Below are positions 61,571-64,000 of a DNA stretch of 64,000 nucleotides, piece after piece; position 1 is the stretch's first letter, and the number at the start of each line of letters is the position of its first letter. The position numbers were made by a program, and so were the translations under genes. Source of the stretch: Streptomyces sulphureus DSM 40104 (GTDB taxonomy: Bacteria; Actinomycetota; Actinomycetes; Streptomycetales; Streptomycetaceae). The notes below the pieces were generated by a model. The model worked only from the letters and a program-made list of their open reading frames with translations, did not search any database and had not been told where the DNA came from. The stretch spans positions 1 through 64,000 of the forward strand of contig NZ_KB905824.1 in assembly GCF_000381025.1 (NCBI RefSeq), in the 5' to 3' direction.

Positions 61571-62442
61571 GGGCGCGCGCCTTCCGGGCCTGCCCCCGCC
61601 GTGCCGTAGAGGGGGACGACGGGCGGCGCCTCGGCCGCCAACTGCGCGACGGCGGTGAGGCGTTCGGCTTCACCGAGCGCCTCCCACGCCATCGCGTCGT
61701 CGAGCGCGGGGGAGATGCGGTCCCAGTTCTCGCCCCGCGCCCTGATCTCGCCGCCGCGGTGCTCCGACGCGTCGCCGTACCGCTCGTTGCGCTCCCGGAC
61801 GTCCGGGGTGTCGGCGGCGTAGAGCAGGAAGAGGTCCTTGTCCGTCCGGGCGCCGTACGGGTTGCGCGTGCGGAGGTCGGCGAGGTGGTAGGCGCTGAGC
61901 CTGATCGCCTCGTTCGGCTTCCCCTCGATGTATGCGGCGAGTTGGGCGTCGCTCATGCCGCTCAGCGGGGAGCCGTCCTCCGCCGTGAACGCCGGCGGAT
62001 GGCGCTCCAGCACGCGGCGGGCCGTGCCGGGCTTGAGATGCGTGATGCCGAGGGACTTGTCCGGCTTGACGGTCCCGGCGAAGAGCCGGTTGAGTCGGCG
62101 GCCGACGAACGAGGCAGGACCGTCGGGCGAGCCGTCGACGTGCTGGTACCACTGCTGTTCCTGCCACAGCGTCGCGAGGAGCAGCTTGCGCGACGTGCCC
62201 GTCTCGCGTGCCGCCCTTGCGACGGCGGCGAGTTGGGAGGGCGTGACGTTGATGGGGTGGAGGTCCTCGTCCCTCTCGCTGAGGCGCAGGGCTATCGCGT
62301 GGGGGGTGCCCTCTGCGGGGGCGGCCTCCGGAGTCCGACCGTCGGGTGCCGAAGCCAACTCGTCGGTGAGCGTGGGGGCTTGGTACTGCGGCGCCGGGGG
62401 ACGCGAGCGGCTCGGGGCACAGGGCTGTGCGGCGGCGTCCAT
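61564..62442 (-). CDS. uncharacterised protein with possible lysozyme-like domain
   Basis: A 292-residue protein without a clear signal peptide. The central part, LLLATLWQEQQWYQHV followed by KSLGITHLKPGTARRVLE, resembles lytic transglycosylase/lysozyme folds, where a helix Glu is followed by a [SG]-[IL]-G-[IL]-x-[HQ]-x-x-P-x-T motif. If so, the Glu in WQEQQW would be catalytic; this is a pattern resemblance only. ATG 62442 is chosen for GAGGAC nine bases upstream. It could be an intracellular effector or a phage-derived remnant. Confidence 0.6.
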   Translation of the reverse strand: MDAAAQPCAPSRSRPPAPQYQAPTLTDELASAPDGRTPEAAPAEGTPHAIALRLSERDEDLHPINVTPSQLAAVARAARETGTSRKLLLATLWQEQQWYQHVDGSPDGPASFVGRRLNRLFAGTVKPDKSLGITHLKPGTARRVLERHPPAFTAEDGSPLSGMSDAQLAAYIEGKPNEAIRLSAYHLADLRTRNPYGARTDKDLFLLYAADTPDVRERNERYGDASEHRGGEIRARGENWDRISPALDDAMAWEALGEAERLTAVAQLAAEAPPVVPLYGTAGAGPEGARPQ

Positions 62443-62599
62443 GTGTGGTGTCCTCACCCGGCCCCTCCTCCGCGAACGATGTACGGCTCTCCCCGGGATG
62501 TCCCCTTCGACGAGGGGCTCCACGCGGTGGCGTCGGCTCGTTCTGCGGGGTGGCCAGTGTGGCAGACGCGTGCCGGGGGGCTCCGGGCGGTGGCGCCCG

Positions 62600-63793
62600 T
62601 CATTCCTTCACCGAGTGCGGCCCAACTCTTCTGTCCCGTGTGCGGAGTTCGCCCGCCGCACCGGTCGCGACGAGTAGCAGGGTGAGCCCCACGCCCGCGA
62701 GCACGGCGGTCGACGGCGGGGCCGCGCGCTGCGCGACGCCGACCACGGCGGCGCTGGCCGCGTAGCCGACGCCGGTCGCCGCGTACATCACCGAGTACGC
62801 CGCCGCATGCGCGCTCGGCGGCAGGGACTCGCGCAGCGACAGGGACCGCGTCAACTGCACGCCGGACTGGAGGAGTCCGGCGCCGAGCAGCGCTCCCGCG
62901 ATCCACGGCAGCGACGCAGCCGTCGCGACGACGGTCACACACCCGGTGACGCCGACCAGCAGCACCAGGCCCTGGACACGGAGCGGCCCGGGCCACGCGC
63001 CGCGCAGCCCGTAGAGCGCGGCACCGACCGCCGAGGCGACCGAGAACCCGGCGAGGAGCGGACCCGCCCAGCCCACGCCGAGCGCCCGCTGCTCCAGCAG
63101 TGCGGGCAGGGCGAGTTCGGCGAGGGCGAGCAGCGACATCGACGCGGCCCCGACGACGTAGACCGGCCACGCCCCGACCAGCATCCGCGCCAGCGAGGCG
63201 CCTCCCCGGTCACCCGTCTCCGCGGCCCACCCGGCGGGCAGCGCCCACAGGCCCGCCGTCGCCGCGGCCATCAGCGCCCCGGAGAGCAGGAGCGGCAGGG
63301 ACGGCGCGACCCCGAGCGCGAGCGCCCCCGCGAGAGCGGGCGCCACCGACCAGAGCGTGTAGGTCAGGACGGACTCGACGCTCAGTGCCTTGACGACGAG
63401 ACCTTCCGGAAGCTGTGCGACCACCAGGGCTCGCAGCCCGCCTCCCGCTGCCGCGGGCGCGCCACCCGCGAGCGCGGCGAGCGCTCCCAGGAACACCGGA
63501 TGCGCTCCCGGCAGCACCCCGACCGCCCCGAACGCGCAGGCCCCGACGGCGAGTCCGGCCGCCAACTGCCCACGCGCCCGCTCCGGCCGCAGCCGCGCCC
63601 CGAGCACCGCGGCCCCGACCACCTCCCCGACGACGTAGGCAGCCGCGAGCCCGGCACCGACGGCGTACCCGCCCGGCCGCTCCCGCACGAGGAAGACGAG
63701 CGCGAGCGGCGCCATGGCGACGGGGAGGCGTGCGCAGGCGACGACCAGTGCCCAGGTGGTGAAGAGGCGGGTGGCCAGGTGGCGGTAGTGCAC
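62600..63793 (-). CDS. MFS transporter
   Basis: A 397-residue protein with about twelve hydrophobic segments, Ala/Gly/Leu-rich, of the drug/sugar exporter type. LSLRESLPPSAHAAAYSVMYAATGVGYA is the usual C-terminal half helix pair. The GTG start at 63793 gives a short N-terminal tail before the first span. No neighbouring regulator is visible inside the window. The substrate is unknown. Confidence 0.85.
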   Translation of the reverse strand: MHYRHLATRLFTTWALVVACARLPVAMAPLALVFLVRERPGGYAVGAGLAAAYVVGEVVGAAVLGARLRPERARGQLAAGLAVGACAFGAVGVLPGAHPVFLGALAALAGGAPAAAGGGLRALVVAQLPEGLVVKALSVESVLTYTLWSVAPALAGALALGVAPSLPLLLSGALMAAATAGLWALPAGWAAETGDRGGASLARMLVGAWPVYVVGAASMSLLALAELALPALLEQRALGVGWAGPLLAGFSVASAVGAALYGLRGAWPGPLRVQGLVLLVGVTGCVTVVATAASLPWIAGALLGAGLLQSGVQLTRSLSLRESLPPSAHAAAYSVMYAATGVGYAASAAVVGVAQRAAPPSTAVLAGVGLTLLLVATGAAGELRTRDRRVGPHSVKE

Positions 63794-64000
63794 GGCGCAC
63801 TCCGACGGTGTTGTGGGTGGGTCGGGGGCGGTTGCGCCCGGTGGGGAGGTGGTTCCGTCCGGGTGGGGCTCGGCGGGCTCAAGTCATGGCAGGCCGACCA
63901 AGGTTGGGACCGTCTTGGCCGCCTCGCCCGTACGTCCGGTGCTGTGCGGCGGCGTCCCGTCCTCTACGGGGTGCGGGTCAGGTGCAGCGGTCGGGGGCCG
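63794..64000. other. right-edge region, no gene seen
   Basis: About 200 bp upstream of the MFS gene; no supported coding sequence. It probably contains that gene's promoter. Confidence 0.4.

Overview
This is high-GC actinobacterial DNA, and gene content and order point to Streptomyces or a close relative. The signs are GTG and even TTG starts, GC-rich third positions, the tandem pkaA/pkaB-type kinases beside prfB, the ftsE-ftsX-S41 peptidase-smpB-ssrA block, a LAxTG sortase substrate, and an ABC sugar importer without its own ATPase.

Positions 1-26.7 kb hold a cell-surface glycopolymer locus of the teichoic or teichuronic acid kind. It encodes three TagF-like poly(glycerol/polyol phosphate) transferases (one cut by the left edge, two as paralogous GT2-TagF fusions), five GT4-type glycosyltransferases, one GT2, a membrane O-acyltransferase and a TylF-like methyltransferase. 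It also has the genes expected for a diacetamido uronic acid sugar nucleotide of the UDP-ManNAc3NAcA type: UDP-sugar 6-dehydrogenase, C3 dehydrogenase, DegT aminotransferase, LbH N-acetyltransferase and a GARPQ-type 2-epimerase.

Positions 27-31 kb carry a sugar ABC importer operon (binding protein, MalF-like permease with an unusual inserted extracellular domain, MalG-like permease), followed by a DUF402 protein.

Positions 32.3-43.5 kb are a phospho-signalling region: an FHA/FtsK-like protein, then PkaA and PkaB. Between the FHA gene and pkaA sits a roughly 4 kb cassette (Nudix, two unknown proteins, a HATPase, an XRE regulator, a SLOG-fold protein). It is bracketed by two ~160-bp direct repeats about 95% identical, which suggests insertion between two genes that were once divergent neighbours.

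Positions 43.6-50.7 kb are conserved housekeeping genes: prfB, a LAxTG surface protein with hexapeptide repeats, a small zinc-ribbon membrane protein, ftsE, ftsX, an S41 protease, smpB and the tmRNA gene ssrA.

Positions 50.8-64 kb are accessory: a GPP34-family protein, an MpaB-family oxygenase, a divergent MFS/LysR pair, two SAM methyltransferases plus a decayed third copy, an ABM monooxygenase, an antibiotic-resistance-type ABC-F protein, an aldo/keto reductase, a possible lysozyme-like protein and a second MFS exporter. No tRNA, rRNA, intact insertion sequence, integrase or CRISPR array was seen.
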